Source: Synergistaceae bacterium
Lineage (GTDB): Bacteria; Synergistota; Synergistia; Synergistales; Aminobacteriaceae
Direction: 5' to 3'
Length of the DNA: 58,181 bases
NCBI GenBank assembly: GCA_017443985.1
Contig: JAFSXR010000046.1
Location: forward strand, 1-58,181
The position numbers were made by a program, and so were the translations under genes. Positions 33,875-43,072 of the stretch are shown here, one piece after another (positions within the stretch are counted from its first letter, which is position 1; every line of letters begins with the position of its first letter). Below the pieces are notes generated by a model. That model was given only the letters and a program-made list of their open reading frames with translations. It ran no database searches and had not been told where the DNA came from.

Positions 33875-35722
33875 TTAAATTAAAAACTTCTTCAAAATTT
33901 TTAACATCTCTAAACTTTTGAAAGGCTTAGGCAGATAATCATCAAAGCCTTCGGCGATATATTCATTGCGTGCATTCGGTCCGGCGTTTGCAGTGAGAGC
34001 TATAAACGGCGTGCCTTGAGCATATTTTTTTGCCTGCTTAAGAGTTTCTATTCCGTCCATGCCGGGCATTTTATGATCAAGGAAAATTAAATCAAAGTGT
34101 TCGGATTTTATTTTTTCGAGAGCTTCTTCACCGCTTTCAGCCGTTTCAATTTTTGCCTTCGACTCTTTCAACATTCCTTTAGCTACGACTAAATTAACGG
34201 GCGTGTCGTCAACGATTAAAATTTTTGCGTCGGGCCATTCTGTTTTTGTGTTCAATGCTTCTTGAAGCTGCTGCGCTAAATTTGACGAAATAAAATCTTT
34301 ATATTCTTTTATTGTAAATTCTTCGTCGCGTGCAATTTTTTGAGGTAGTGTCAAAGTTACCTTTGTCCCTTTGCCGTAAGAGCTTTCTATTTTAATTTTG
34401 CCGTGCATTATATCCGTGATGTTTTTAACGAGAGTCAGACCAAGCCCCGCGCCTAAAATATTTCTCGTCTCGACTATATTAGCGCGTTCAAAAGGCTCAA
34501 AAATTTTCGTCATGTCATCTTCTTTCATTCCGAGCCCGGTATCTTGAACAATGAAAGATAAATTTATTTCATCGCCCTCGCGGACTCCTGACGCTTTAAG
34601 AGTTACGCTGCCGGCCTTTGTATATTTTGCGGCATTGTCGAGAAGATTTATAAGAGCCTGCTTCAGTCTCAACACGTCGCCGTGTAAATATTCTGACATG
34701 TTTTCGTCAACGTCGAGAGAAAATTTTACGTTCTTCCCGTTTAATTTATGTGTCGTGTAGCCTTCACACTCCCATAAAACGTCCCATAAATGATAATCGC
34801 TCTCGTATAGATCCATTTTCCCTGCGTCGATTTTAGAAATGTCGAGGATATTATTCACGAGAGTGAGCAGATAATTTCCTGAGCGTCGTATATTTTGCGC
34901 GGCCTTCTTTGATTCTTCGTCCTTAGTCGTTGCAAGCTCATTAATAATCATGTCGTTGATGCCTAAAATTGCGTTCATGGGCGTTCTGATTTCGTGAGAG
35001 GTGCTCGCTAAAAAATTGCTCTTCGTTTTATTCGCGGCTGTAGCGTGCTGCATTGAGAGTTCCGCATCGTGCCGGGCCTTTTCTGTTTCAACATGGGCCG
35101 TCAATAATTGCCGGTAAGTCGGGGCTTCCATGTAAAAGAACGTGAACACAAGCATTATAGTCGCGACTGTGTAAACGAGCGGAATATTTTGAGCGAATAA
35201 ATATTGCATGATGAACGAGTCAATTAAAAAAATAAATAAAACGTTCATGACTATAAATTGCCCGTTGCCGTAATTCTGTTGAAAGAGTAATTGAAGAATA
35301 AAACCCTCAAGCACAAAAATTACAGCGAAGCCCGGCGAAAAAAGCATGTAAGTTTTTTCCTGCGTTCCAAAAACAAAGAGCATTATCAAACTTACGACAA
35401 GCGCGAAAAAATTTAGCTCGATAAATCTTTGAGACATGCGCTGCGTGTAAGCTGCCACGTAAGCCATTAAAGAATAAGCATTAATATTTACGAGAGCATA
35501 AAAAACTTTCATGTAAAGCTCCGAAGTTTCCATGTCCGTGAATAATTCTATGACGGCCTCGAATGAGGCGGCTATAAAAGTAGAGATGACGAGCATTAAA
35601 AATCTTTTATTGATTTCGGACTGCGTAGCCATTCTTCCGCCGAGAAAAATTGAAAAAACAAGCAGGTATGGCAGCATCGCAAGCTCTATAAAGATTTCAT
35701 TAAAGTTATTTAGGAATGTCAT
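33875..35722 (-). CDS. Hybrid sensor histidine kinase/response regulator
   Basis: This 615-residue protein has about six or seven N-terminal membrane helices (to about residue 205). A HisKA domain with phospho-accepting His in SHEIRTPMNAIL follows, then an HATPase domain (LINLLDNAAKYT, then DTGLGM and GAGLGLTL). The C-terminal receiver domain has its phospho-acceptor aspartate in LIFLDHKMPGMDG. The layout is a membrane sensor that phosphorylates its own receiver. No output DNA-binding domain is fused and no partner regulator is adjacent, so the downstream target and stimulus are unknown. Confidence 0.93.
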   Translation of the reverse strand: MTFLNNFNEIFIELAMLPYLLVFSIFLGGRMATQSEINKRFLMLVISTFIAASFEAVIELFTDMETSELYMKVFYALVNINAYSLMAYVAAYTQRMSQRFIELNFFALVVSLIMLFVFGTQEKTYMLFSPGFAVIFVLEGFILQLLFQQNYGNGQFIVMNVLFIFLIDSFIMQYLFAQNIPLVYTVATIMLVFTFFYMEAPTYRQLLTAHVETEKARHDAELSMQHATAANKTKSNFLASTSHEIRTPMNAILGINDMIINELATTKDEESKKAAQNIRRSGNYLLTLVNNILDISKIDAGKMDLYESDYHLWDVLWECEGYTTHKLNGKNVKFSLDVDENMSEYLHGDVLRLKQALINLLDNAAKYTKAGSVTLKASGVREGDEINLSFIVQDTGLGMKEDDMTKIFEPFERANIVETRNILGAGLGLTLVKNITDIMHGKIKIESSYGKGTKVTLTLPQKIARDEEFTIKEYKDFISSNLAQQLQEALNTKTEWPDAKILIVDDTPVNLVVAKGMLKESKAKIETAESGEEALEKIKSEHFDLIFLDHKMPGMDGIETLKQAKKYAQGTPFIALTANAGPNARNEYIAEGFDDYLPKPFKSLEMLKILKKFLI

Positions 35723-35757
35723 TTATAAAACAGAAGGCTCCTTTAATTTTTGTGGCT

Positions 35758-35800
35758 AGTATAACACTTTAACAGGCAGGAGGTAGGAGAATGATATAAT
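35758..35800. promoter_or_regulatory. Divergent extended -10 promoters flanking heptad repeats
   Basis: Plus strand TGATATAAT (35792-35800) faces the APC permease gene; minus strand TGTTATACT (35758-35766) faces the histidine kinase gene. Between them lies a heptad tract (GGCAGGAGGTAGGAGA, about 35775-35790). Neither promoter has a usual -35 box. Confidence 0.6.
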
Positions 35801-35846
35801 CAAAAAAAATAACAAGGCACTCAAAATCAAAGGAGTTGGAAAAAAA

Positions 35847-37265
35847 TTGCTTTTCTTTACGCTTGGAAATGAAAGACACCTGAACAGAGAACTTACTCCG
35901 TTAAATGTATGGTCGCTGGCCTTTGGCTGCGTAATCGGCTGGAGTGCCTACGTGATGCCGGGCGCGGTCTTCTTAAAAAATGCCGGGCCGCTTGGAACTT
36001 TGATAGCTATGGAAGCTGCGACGTTCGTCATGTTAATTATTTCGTACAATTACAGCTACATGATAAAAAAATTTCCGAGAACGGGTGGAGAATTTATTTA
36101 CGCTCAAATGGCCTTCGGAGAGCATCACGGTTTTTTATGCGCGTGGTTTTTGAGCCTTTCATATTTATCCGTAATTCCTTTGAACGCTACGGCGTTGAAT
36201 TTAATCATGCGTGCTGTGTTCGGCGAGGCTTTCAAGTTCGGATTTCATTACACTGTCGCAGGCTATGACGTTTACTTCGGCGAAATGCTTTTAGCTTTGT
36301 CCGCGCTGGGAATTTTTTTCCTGATAACCTCAAGAGGAGTTTTAATAACCGGAAAAATTCAGACCTTCATGGTAATGATTTTACTGGGCGGAATTTTATT
36401 TTTAATCGCCGGCGCGATCTTAAGCCCTGCTTCAAAATCAATAAATCTTCACCCGATGTTCCACCCCGTGAGCGGAAATTTCACGAAAGGAATTTTGGCG
36501 CAGATAATAGCGGTTTTCGTAACCGGGCCTCAATCGTTCGTGGGTTTTGATACAGTTCCGCAGGTAATCGAAGAAGCAAAATTTTCTCCCGACAGAGTGA
36601 AGGTCGTTATGGACACGAGCATTTTATGCGGAAGTTTTGTATATATCGCTCTTACTTTGTTCGCGTGTTCAGTCGTCCCGGAAAATTATTCGAGCTGGGT
36701 TGAATATATTAATGACCTTCCGAATTTATCCGGCATTAACGGAATTGCAACGCTGAACGCCGCATATATAATCATGGGGAAAACGGGACTGTTTATTATT
36801 GTCGCGTCAGTCGTCGCGGCAATGCTGACGGGCATCGTGGGATTTTACACTGCCACGAACAGGCTTTTATATTCAATGTCGAGGGACGGCATGATCCCTT
36901 CATGGTTCGCTTATCTGAATAAGAACGGAGTCCCCACTCACGCCGGATTATTCTGTGTCGTGATTGCCGGAGCAACTTCGTTATTAGGCCGCGCCGTTCT
37001 GGGCTGGGTGTTCGATATGGCATCGATCGGAGGCTCAATAGGCTTTGCTTATACTTCGATGTCGTCATGCAAATATGCGTGGAGCGAAAAACGCTGGGAC
37101 ATTTTAATCTTCGGCGTGCTTGGCTCGATACTTTCTTGGATCATGGCTATTCTGCTCTTGATACCGATACCGGGCCTTAGCGTGTCATTAGGCAGGGAGT
37201 CTTATATTCTTTTAATTATCTGGACGGGGCTTGGGTTAGCGTTTTATTTAAGAGGAAGGAGTTAG
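35847..37265 (+). CDS. APC family amino acid permease
   Basis: This 472-residue membrane protein has about 12 hydrophobic segments and the APC start pattern SLAFGCVIGWSAYVMPGAVFLKNAGPLG, in which the glycine-rich first helix binds substrate. It also has TGGEFIYAQMAFG. It should import or exchange an amino acid. The start is TTG, after AAAGGAG. The C-terminal residues GRS and the stop come from the first unit of a heptad tract. Substrate unknown. Confidence 0.9.
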   Translation: MLFFTLGNERHLNRELTPLNVWSLAFGCVIGWSAYVMPGAVFLKNAGPLGTLIAMEAATFVMLIISYNYSYMIKKFPRTGGEFIYAQMAFGEHHGFLCAWFLSLSYLSVIPLNATALNLIMRAVFGEAFKFGFHYTVAGYDVYFGEMLLALSALGIFFLITSRGVLITGKIQTFMVMILLGGILFLIAGAILSPASKSINLHPMFHPVSGNFTKGILAQIIAVFVTGPQSFVGFDTVPQVIEEAKFSPDRVKVVMDTSILCGSFVYIALTLFACSVVPENYSSWVEYINDLPNLSGINGIATLNAAYIIMGKTGLFIIVASVVAAMLTGIVGFYTATNRLLYSMSRDGMIPSWFAYLNKNGVPTHAGLFCVVIAGATSLLGRAVLGWVFDMASIGGSIGFAYTSMSSCKYAWSEKRWDILIFGVLGSILSWIMAILLLIPIPGLSVSLGRESYILLIIWTGLGLAFYLRGRS

Positions 37266-37284
37266 GAGGCAGGAGGCAGGAAGT
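37257..37284 (+). repeat. Heptad repeat tract at the 3' end of the APC permease
   Basis: Units GAGTTAG, GAGGCAG, GAGGCAG and GAAG follow in tandem, the first giving the stop codon of the permease. It stands between convergent genes (permease and livK); no terminator is evident here. Confidence 0.8.
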
Positions 37285-37300
37285 GAAAAGACAGTGAGAA

Positions 37301-38530
37301 TTATTTATACTGCGCTGGGTAAATTATTTCAGCTCCGGCGTATTCGAGCGGCCACACTGTTTTATATTCGCCGCCCTGAACTTGGGCAATAGCGATTGAA
37401 GCGAACACGTTGTTATTGTAGTGCTGTTTGCCTGCGAAAGTGTGATCTTCAAATTTTATTCTGCTGTAGGGCAAAATAATTTCCGGGCCGTTCGGGAAGT
37501 TTTCTTTGATGTCAAGTTTTTTCAGAGCGTCTTTAACTTCGCTGCCCTTTGAAGAGCCTGCCATCTCGAACGCTGTCTTTAAGATCCACGTAGCCGTGAA
37601 GCTCTCGGCTGAATGTCCGTTCATGTCAATTCCGTATTCTTTTTTGAACTCGGCATTAATTTCGCGGCCTTTCTTCAAATCCGGGTTCCATTCGACAACA
37701 GAAGCGACTCCGTTAGAAATTCCCTGATTGTTCTGAAGGAATGTCGGGTCGGTGTAGCCGTTGGCCTTTGCAACGAGAATGGGCGGCTGATAATTCTGCT
37801 CCTGAAGCGTACGCATTAACAGCGTCGCGTCATTGATGTAGCTCTCCGCGATAACTGCATCGGCGTTTGCGTTTCTAAGGGCGAGAACTTCCGAGCTCAT
37901 GTCGGGCTGTCCTCCCTGATACTCAACTTTTGCTACGATTTCCATTCCGTATTCGGGAGCGAAAATTTCCGAGCAGCGTATAATTTCCTGTCCGATGTTC
38001 GAGTTGTCGGCAAAGATCGCGATTGTTTTGACTTCTTTGCCGGTTACTTTTGAAATGTCTTTGAGGTAGTCGAACATTCCGCGAACATAGAGCGAGTTCA
38101 TCGGGCACATTCTGAAGAAATATTCATAGCCGTTCTCTGAAAGGTTATCGACCGTAGAAATTGCCGTTACCATAGGAATTTCGTTGGCATCGCAGACTTG
38201 AGCCGCAATGTTCGTGAGCGTTGACTGGTGGCAGCCTAAAAGCGCGTCAACATGGTCTTGAGTAACGAGCTTTTCAGCAACTGAACGAGCCTTTGCAGCG
38301 TCGCCTTCAGTATCTCCGCGAACGACCTCAAGCATACGGCCGTTCACTCCGCCTTTTTCGTTAATCATCTTGACGGCGAAATCAATTCCGCGCAAAATGT
38401 TCGTGCCGATCGCGGCGTTGGCACCCGTCAGAGCGTACATTGCACCGATTTTAATCGGCGGTTCGGCGGCAAAAGAGGCACTTGCAAAAATCATTGAAAC
38501 TAAAACTACCAGAGCAAATACTTTTTTCAT
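37301..38530 (-). CDS. livK: Branched-chain amino acid ABC transporter substrate-binding protein
   Basis: This 409-residue periplasmic-binding protein of the LivJ/LivK type has a signal peptide (ALVVLVSMIFASASFA) followed by PIKIGAMYALTGANAAIG, and the family pattern of two Leu/Ile/Val-binding lobes. It binds amino acids or related compounds for the LivHMGF system encoded upstream. It is last in the operon, 70 bases after livF, with a small palindrome in between. The symbol is by family and position, not proven specificity. Confidence 0.92.
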   Translation of the reverse strand: MKKVFALVVLVSMIFASASFAAEPPIKIGAMYALTGANAAIGTNILRGIDFAVKMINEKGGVNGRMLEVVRGDTEGDAAKARSVAEKLVTQDHVDALLGCHQSTLTNIAAQVCDANEIPMVTAISTVDNLSENGYEYFFRMCPMNSLYVRGMFDYLKDISKVTGKEVKTIAIFADNSNIGQEIIRCSEIFAPEYGMEIVAKVEYQGGQPDMSSEVLALRNANADAVIAESYINDATLLMRTLQEQNYQPPILVAKANGYTDPTFLQNNQGISNGVASVVEWNPDLKKGREINAEFKKEYGIDMNGHSAESFTATWILKTAFEMAGSSKGSEVKDALKKLDIKENFPNGPEIILPYSRIKFEDHTFAGKQHYNNNVFASIAIAQVQGGEYKTVWPLEYAGAEIIYPAQYK

Positions 38531-38570
38531 AAAAAGTTCCTCCTTAAAAAATTAAATTTTTATAAGCCAC

Positions 38571-38597
38571 CTGCCTAAGGCAGGCTAACTCCTAACT
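38571..38597. repeat. Palindrome and heptad between livF and livK
   Basis: CCTGCC-TAA-GGCAGG forms a six-base stem with a three-base loop, and it is followed by CTAACTCCTAACT, two reverse-strand heptads. It may protect or separate mRNA segments of the operon. Confidence 0.6.
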
Positions 38598-38600
38598 GAA

Positions 38601-39308
38601 TTAAATACCTAAATAGGCACGCTTCACGTGTTCGTTGTTTTGAAGTTCTGCGGAAGTTCCCGATAATACTACATGCCCGTTCTCTATTACATAGCCCTTG
38701 TCAGCAGTCTTTAAGGCTTTATTAACGTCCTGTTCAACTAAAATAACGCTTATTCCGTTGTTCTTTGCCATGTCGTGAGCGACAGTTAAAATTTCGTCAA
38801 CGATATTCGGCGCAAGTCCGAGCGAAGGCTCATCGAGTATCAGCAATTTCGGAAGCCCTATTAAAGCACGCGCAACGGCGACCATCTGCTGTTCACCGCC
38901 AGACAAAGTTCCGGCACTCTGTGAAGTTCTTTCTTCGAGCTTAGGGAAATATTTATAACAGAATTTTAACGACTCGTCTAATTTTTCCCGTGCAGCGTCG
39001 GAAAATGCTCCAAGCTCAAGATTTTCATAGACCGTCATTTCCGTGAATAACTGTCTGCCTTCAGGGACTTGAATAATTCCTGCGTCAAGAATTGCACGGC
39101 TCGATTTTCCGCAAAGTTCTTGGCCGTTGAAATTTACGCTTCCGCTCATGGGCTTTAACATTCCCGTTATTGCGCGGACGGTCGTTGTCTTTCCTGCGCC
39201 GTTTGAGCCTAAAATCGCTATGACTTCGCCGTCATTGACGCTGAAATTAACGTCCCTGATAATCTGTAAATGTCCATAGCCTGCATTAAGATTTTTAACT
39301 TCGAGCAT
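38601..39308 (-). CDS. livF: Branched-chain amino acid ABC transporter ATP-binding protein LivF
   Basis: This 235-residue ATPase has Walker A GSNGAGKTT, the signature LSGGEQQMVAVARAL and Walker B LLILDEPSLGL, and the family's QVPEGRQLFTEMTVYENL. It pairs with LivG to drive transport. It overlaps livG by 14 bases. Confidence 0.96.
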   Translation of the reverse strand: MLEVKNLNAGYGHLQIIRDVNFSVNDGEVIAILGSNGAGKTTTVRAITGMLKPMSGSVNFNGQELCGKSSRAILDAGIIQVPEGRQLFTEMTVYENLELGAFSDAAREKLDESLKFCYKYFPKLEERTSQSAGTLSGGEQQMVAVARALIGLPKLLILDEPSLGLAPNIVDEILTVAHDMAKNNGISVILVEQDVNKALKTADKGYVIENGHVVLSGTSAELQNNEHVKRAYLGI

Positions 39309-40044
39309 AATTAATCCGCGCCCCTTTGCCTAAATATACTTCCATGACGTAAGCGTCATTCATGACTTCTTCGGGAGTACCCTCCGCAATTTTTTCGCCG
39401 TGATGCAGCACGATAACTTTTTTGCACAGCGAGACAACAGCACGCATTATGTGTTCAATCAAAAAAACAGTAATACCGCCGGAATTTATGCGCCTGATTA
39501 AGTCTATTGCCTCTTCAGTCTCAGCAGGATTTAATCCGGCCATGACCTCGTCAAGAAAAAGCATATCGGGCTTAGTAGCAAGCGCACGAGCCATTTCTAA
39601 TCTTTTCTGATCGGGAGTTCCCATTGAACGCGCTAGAACATCGCGCTTTGAAATTAATCCCGTGAAGTTCAAAATTTCTTCGGCGATTTCTCTGGCCTGA
39701 TGAATATTTTTTGCTTTATGTCTTCCGAAAAATGCACTTGACGCTACGTTATCGAGGACGCTCAAATTTCCTAAGGGCTTCATAATTTGAAACGTTCTTG
39801 CTATTCCCATGTCGGCAAATTCATAAGCTCGTTTGCCCGTTATGTCAGTGCCTTTGTACTTAATAACGCCGCTCGTGGGCGGATAAAAGCCGCATATCAT
39901 GTTAAATGTTGTTGACTTGCCTGCGCCGTTAGGGCCGATCATGCCGGTTATCTGTCCTTCTTCGGCATAAAAAGAAACATTAGAGACGGCCTTCAATCCT
40001 TTGAAGCTCTTGGAAATATTTTCAACTTCTATGATTTTATTCAT
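39295..40044 (-). CDS. livG: Branched-chain amino acid ABC transporter ATP-binding protein LivG
   Basis: This 249-residue ATPase has Walker A GPNGAGKST, IARTFQIMKPLGNLSVLDNV and Walker B MLFLDEVMAGLNPAE. The ABC signature, usually LSYGQQRRLE, is degenerate here (MGTPDQKRLEMARAL). This may weaken one ATP site or be normal for this lineage. Four bases separate it from livM. Confidence 0.95.
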   Translation of the reverse strand: MNKIIEVENISKSFKGLKAVSNVSFYAEEGQITGMIGPNGAGKSTTFNMICGFYPPTSGVIKYKGTDITGKRAYEFADMGIARTFQIMKPLGNLSVLDNVASSAFFGRHKAKNIHQAREIAEEILNFTGLISKRDVLARSMGTPDQKRLEMARALATKPDMLFLDEVMAGLNPAETEEAIDLIRRINSGGITVFLIEHIMRAVVSLCKKVIVLHHGEKIAEGTPEEVMNDAYVMEVYLGKGARINYARS

Positions 40045-40047
40045 GAT

Positions 40048-41001
40048 TTAAGCACGCCCCCTGCGGTCAAAAAATCCTAAAATCCCCGTCGGCCTGAAGC
40101 GGATTACGACAATTAAAACTATAGCGTAAAGAATTAAATTAATCCCCGGCAAAATTCCTCCGAACGTGTTGCGGAGATATTCAGACAGTGAGACCATTAA
40201 AATTCCTCCGACTAAGGGCCCTTCGACAAACGCGCTTCCTCCGATAATCGCAGGCAGTACTATCTCAACAGAAGAGCTTTGAAGCATGATATTAGGATCA
40301 ATGTATCTGTAATAACATGCGTAGAAAAATCCTGCTATAGCTGAGACAGATGCGCTTATAACAACGGCAATGACTTTATATTTCAAAGGCTTAATTCCGA
40401 TTGCGGCGGCTACGTCCTCGTCTTCGCGGATAGTTTTCAACGCAAAGCCCAGCTTAGAGTTATCGATATATTTCATTACGGCGTAAACGGCTATCATCAT
40501 GGCAAAGGCAATGTAATAATAAATCGCCCTGTCCTTGAAGCTGAATAACAGCCAGTTATTTCCGCGCACGTAAGGAAGGCCAAGCCCGATAGCTTTTCCG
40601 GCGAAATCCCAGTTTAATATTATCTGCCTGACTGCTTCGGCAAACGCTATAGTAACGAGCGTGAAGTAAGGCCCGCGCAAAATAAAGCACTGCGAAAAAA
40701 CTACAGCCGTAATAAAAGCCGTTACAAAAATTGCAATCGGAAGCGAAGCCCAAGGATTCATTCCGAATTTCACAATGCAGAGCGTTGCCGTGTATGCGCC
40801 TATGCCCATAAAACAGGCGTGGCCTATTGAGTTCTGCCCCGTCATTCCGCCTAATAAATTCCAAGCCATTGACATCGTAGTCATGTAAAACGCTAAAATA
40901 AAAACGTTCAGAATATACGGCATTGAAGCTATATACTCAGGCAAAATTAACATGAATACAGCAAGGGCAATGATTAAAATATATAAAATTTTCTTCTTCA
41001 T
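40048..41001 (-). CDS. livM: Branched-chain amino acid ABC transporter permease LivM
   Basis: This 317-residue inner-membrane permease has about eight helices and the LivM motifs MAWNLLGGMTGQNSIGHACF and ALKTIREDEDVAAAIGI (the loop that contacts the ATPases). It ends three bases before livG and starts directly after the GH3 gene's stop. Confidence 0.94.
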   Translation of the reverse strand: MKKKILYILIIALAVFMLILPEYIASMPYILNVFILAFYMTTMSMAWNLLGGMTGQNSIGHACFMGIGAYTATLCIVKFGMNPWASLPIAIFVTAFITAVVFSQCFILRGPYFTLVTIAFAEAVRQIILNWDFAGKAIGLGLPYVRGNNWLLFSFKDRAIYYYIAFAMMIAVYAVMKYIDNSKLGFALKTIREDEDVAAAIGIKPLKYKVIAVVISASVSAIAGFFYACYYRYIDPNIMLQSSSVEIVLPAIIGGSAFVEGPLVGGILMVSLSEYLRNTFGGILPGINLILYAIVLIVVIRFRPTGILGFFDRRGRA

Positions 41002-42183
41002 TTAGTTTTGTTGCTCCTTCAGCTTTAACTTTAACGCTAAAATTCTAAGCACACTTTCATTTAATCTTTCTTCAGAAATTCTGCCGCTGTTCACGGCATC
41101 TAACACAGCATTAAAAGCTGCTTTATAGTTATAAGGCATAAGTAAAATATCATTTCCTGCCTCAAGTGCAAGCAGTGCCGCTTCGCCTGAAGAATAATGC
41201 TCACGAATTGCGCCCATGTTCATAGCGTCAGTTATTAAAATTCCGTCATAGCCAAGTTCATTTCTTAATTTATCCGTAAGAATTTCTTTTGAAAGCGTTG
41301 CAGGGAGACCGTCGCTCGTTACGTTTAATAAAGTTATATGAGCCGTCATGATGCAGTCGGTTTTTTCAAAATTCTGAATGAACGGGATTAAATCACATTC
41401 TAAAAGCTCGTCCCACGTCTTATTTAACGCTACATAGCCTTCATGAGTATCTCCGCTTGTTGCGCCGTGTCCGGGAAAATGTTTGAGGCTGCCTGCAACG
41501 TCTTGAGAGTGAAGACCGTCAAGAAACGCGCCTGCCATTCTAGAAACTAATTCCGGGTCTGTTCCGAATGAACGATTTAATCTGTTAATCGGATTATTAG
41601 GAATATCATCTGAAATTACGTCAGCAACAGGAGCAAAATCAAAATTGAAGCCATATTCTTTTATATAACTTCCGATTGTGTTCGCTGCATTGAAAGCATT
41701 TTGAGTGTCGCCGGTGTTGCCGATTTCTTTTACGGTGCCGACTTTAGGAATGTCAGCACTGAACGGACCTCTGCCAAGCCGACTGACTACTCCGCCCTCT
41801 TCGTCAATAGCAATAAAAGGAAAAATTTTGCAAGCGTCTTTTAATGCTTTTGTAAAGGCTTTTACCTGCTCGGCAGTGTCTATGTTGTCAGATTGAAATA
41901 TAAAACCTCCGACAGGATAATTTTTGAGAGCTTCGAGCATTTCAGAATCCAGTTCAGTTTTTCCCCTAGCAGCAGAATTTTGAACAGTATATTCCTCTAC
42001 TTGCAGAGTTAATTGGTCGGGCTGAATAACTATTAACTGACCGACTTTTTCTTTAAGCGTCATCGAGCTGAGAATTTTTAAGCTCTCCGACTGTATTGCA
42101 ATGTTAGAGCCTCCGCCTCCGCAGCCTGATGAGAGAAATATTAACGCTGTCAAGGCCATGAAAAGAAATTCTTTTATTTTCAT
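41002..42183 (-). CDS. Glycoside hydrolase family 3 lipoprotein (beta-N-acetylhexosaminidase-like)
   Basis: This 393-residue protein has a lipoprotein signal (lipobox SSGC, then a glycine run) and a GH3 catalytic barrel. Diagnostic motifs are AIDEEGGVVSRLG, the KHFPGHGATSGDTHEG segment with the NagZ-type His/Asp acid-base loop, and the nucleophile aspartate in LITDAMNMGAI. NagZ normally cleaves GlcNAc from muropeptides in the cytoplasm; a lipid-anchored form would act outside on peptidoglycan or glycan. It sits inside the liv operon, with no gap to livM and 6 bases to livH. Confidence 0.9.
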   Translation of the reverse strand: MKIKEFLFMALTALIFLSSGCGGGGSNIAIQSESLKILSSMTLKEKVGQLIVIQPDQLTLQVEEYTVQNSAARGKTELDSEMLEALKNYPVGGFIFQSDNIDTAEQVKAFTKALKDACKIFPFIAIDEEGGVVSRLGRGPFSADIPKVGTVKEIGNTGDTQNAFNAANTIGSYIKEYGFNFDFAPVADVISDDIPNNPINRLNRSFGTDPELVSRMAGAFLDGLHSQDVAGSLKHFPGHGATSGDTHEGYVALNKTWDELLECDLIPFIQNFEKTDCIMTAHITLLNVTSDGLPATLSKEILTDKLRNELGYDGILITDAMNMGAIREHYSSGEAALLALEAGNDILLMPYNYKAAFNAVLDAVNSGRISEERLNESVLRILALKLKLKEQQN

Positions 42184-42189
42184 GTTAAT

Positions 42190-43053
42190 TTAAGCCCTGC
42201 GCAAAATAATATTCTGACGTATTACAAGAATTACAATGAACGTCGCGAAAACTACCAGCGTTCTCAGGCTCGGCCCTATGAAAAGCGACACGAGAGTTTC
42301 AAGCAGGCCTAAAAATATTCCTGCAAAAAATGCTCCGCTTATGCTTCCCAAGCCTCCGACAACAACAACGATTAAAGCCCTAAAGCCGAAATTTGAGCCT
42401 GCCGTAGGATTTATGACATAGAATAAAGTCAATAACGCTCCCGATACGCCTGCAAGAGCCGCGCCAAGCCCGTAAGTGATCATGTAAATTTTTTTCGTAT
42501 CAATGCCTACAACCTGTGCGCCGATGGGATTTTGAGAGACTGCACGTATTTTCTTGCCCGTCCTAGTATATTTCAAGAAAAATGCAAGAGCTATCGACAC
42601 GGCTATCAAGACGCAAAAACTTACAACTCTCGGCAGCGCGACCGTAATCGGACCTAACGATAAAATTATTGATGAATAGCTTGTCGTGATTGTCCTGTAA
42701 TCTGACGAGAAAAGAACCTGCGCTCCGTTCGTCAATAAAATTCCCATGCCGACAGTTAAAAATAATAAATTCGTGAAGCTTTTTGTGCCGAGCGAGGGAG
42801 TTATCAGCGTGTGCTGAAAAATCGCGCCTGCTATGAACATAACAAGCGCGACCAGAGGCAATGCGACATAAGGATCAATTCCAAGATAAGTATAAAAGAC
42901 GTAAGCCAAGTACATGCCCACCATTAACATTTCGCCGTGACAGAAGTTAATAATTTTCATAACTCCGAAAATTACGTTCTGTCCCATTCCCATTAGGGAA
43001 TAGAAGCCGCCGATCATCAGACCGTTAATGCAGGCTTGTAAAAAAGTATCCAT
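42190..43053 (-). CDS. livH: Branched-chain amino acid ABC transporter permease LivH
   Basis: This 287-residue permease with about eight helices has the LivH landmarks LMGMGQNVIFGVMKIINFCHGEM and RAVSQNPIGAQVVGID. It forms the channel with LivM. It follows the kduD-like gene by 19 bases, and the GH3 gene comes next. Confidence 0.94.
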   Translation of the reverse strand: MDTFLQACINGLMIGGFYSLMGMGQNVIFGVMKIINFCHGEMLMVGMYLAYVFYTYLGIDPYVALPLVALVMFIAGAIFQHTLITPSLGTKSFTNLLFLTVGMGILLTNGAQVLFSSDYRTITTSYSSIILSLGPITVALPRVVSFCVLIAVSIALAFFLKYTRTGKKIRAVSQNPIGAQVVGIDTKKIYMITYGLGAALAGVSGALLTLFYVINPTAGSNFGFRALIVVVVGGLGSISGAFFAGIFLGLLETLVSLFIGPSLRTLVVFATFIVILVIRQNIILRRA

Positions 43054-43072
43054 AGTGATTTCTAATTCCTAA

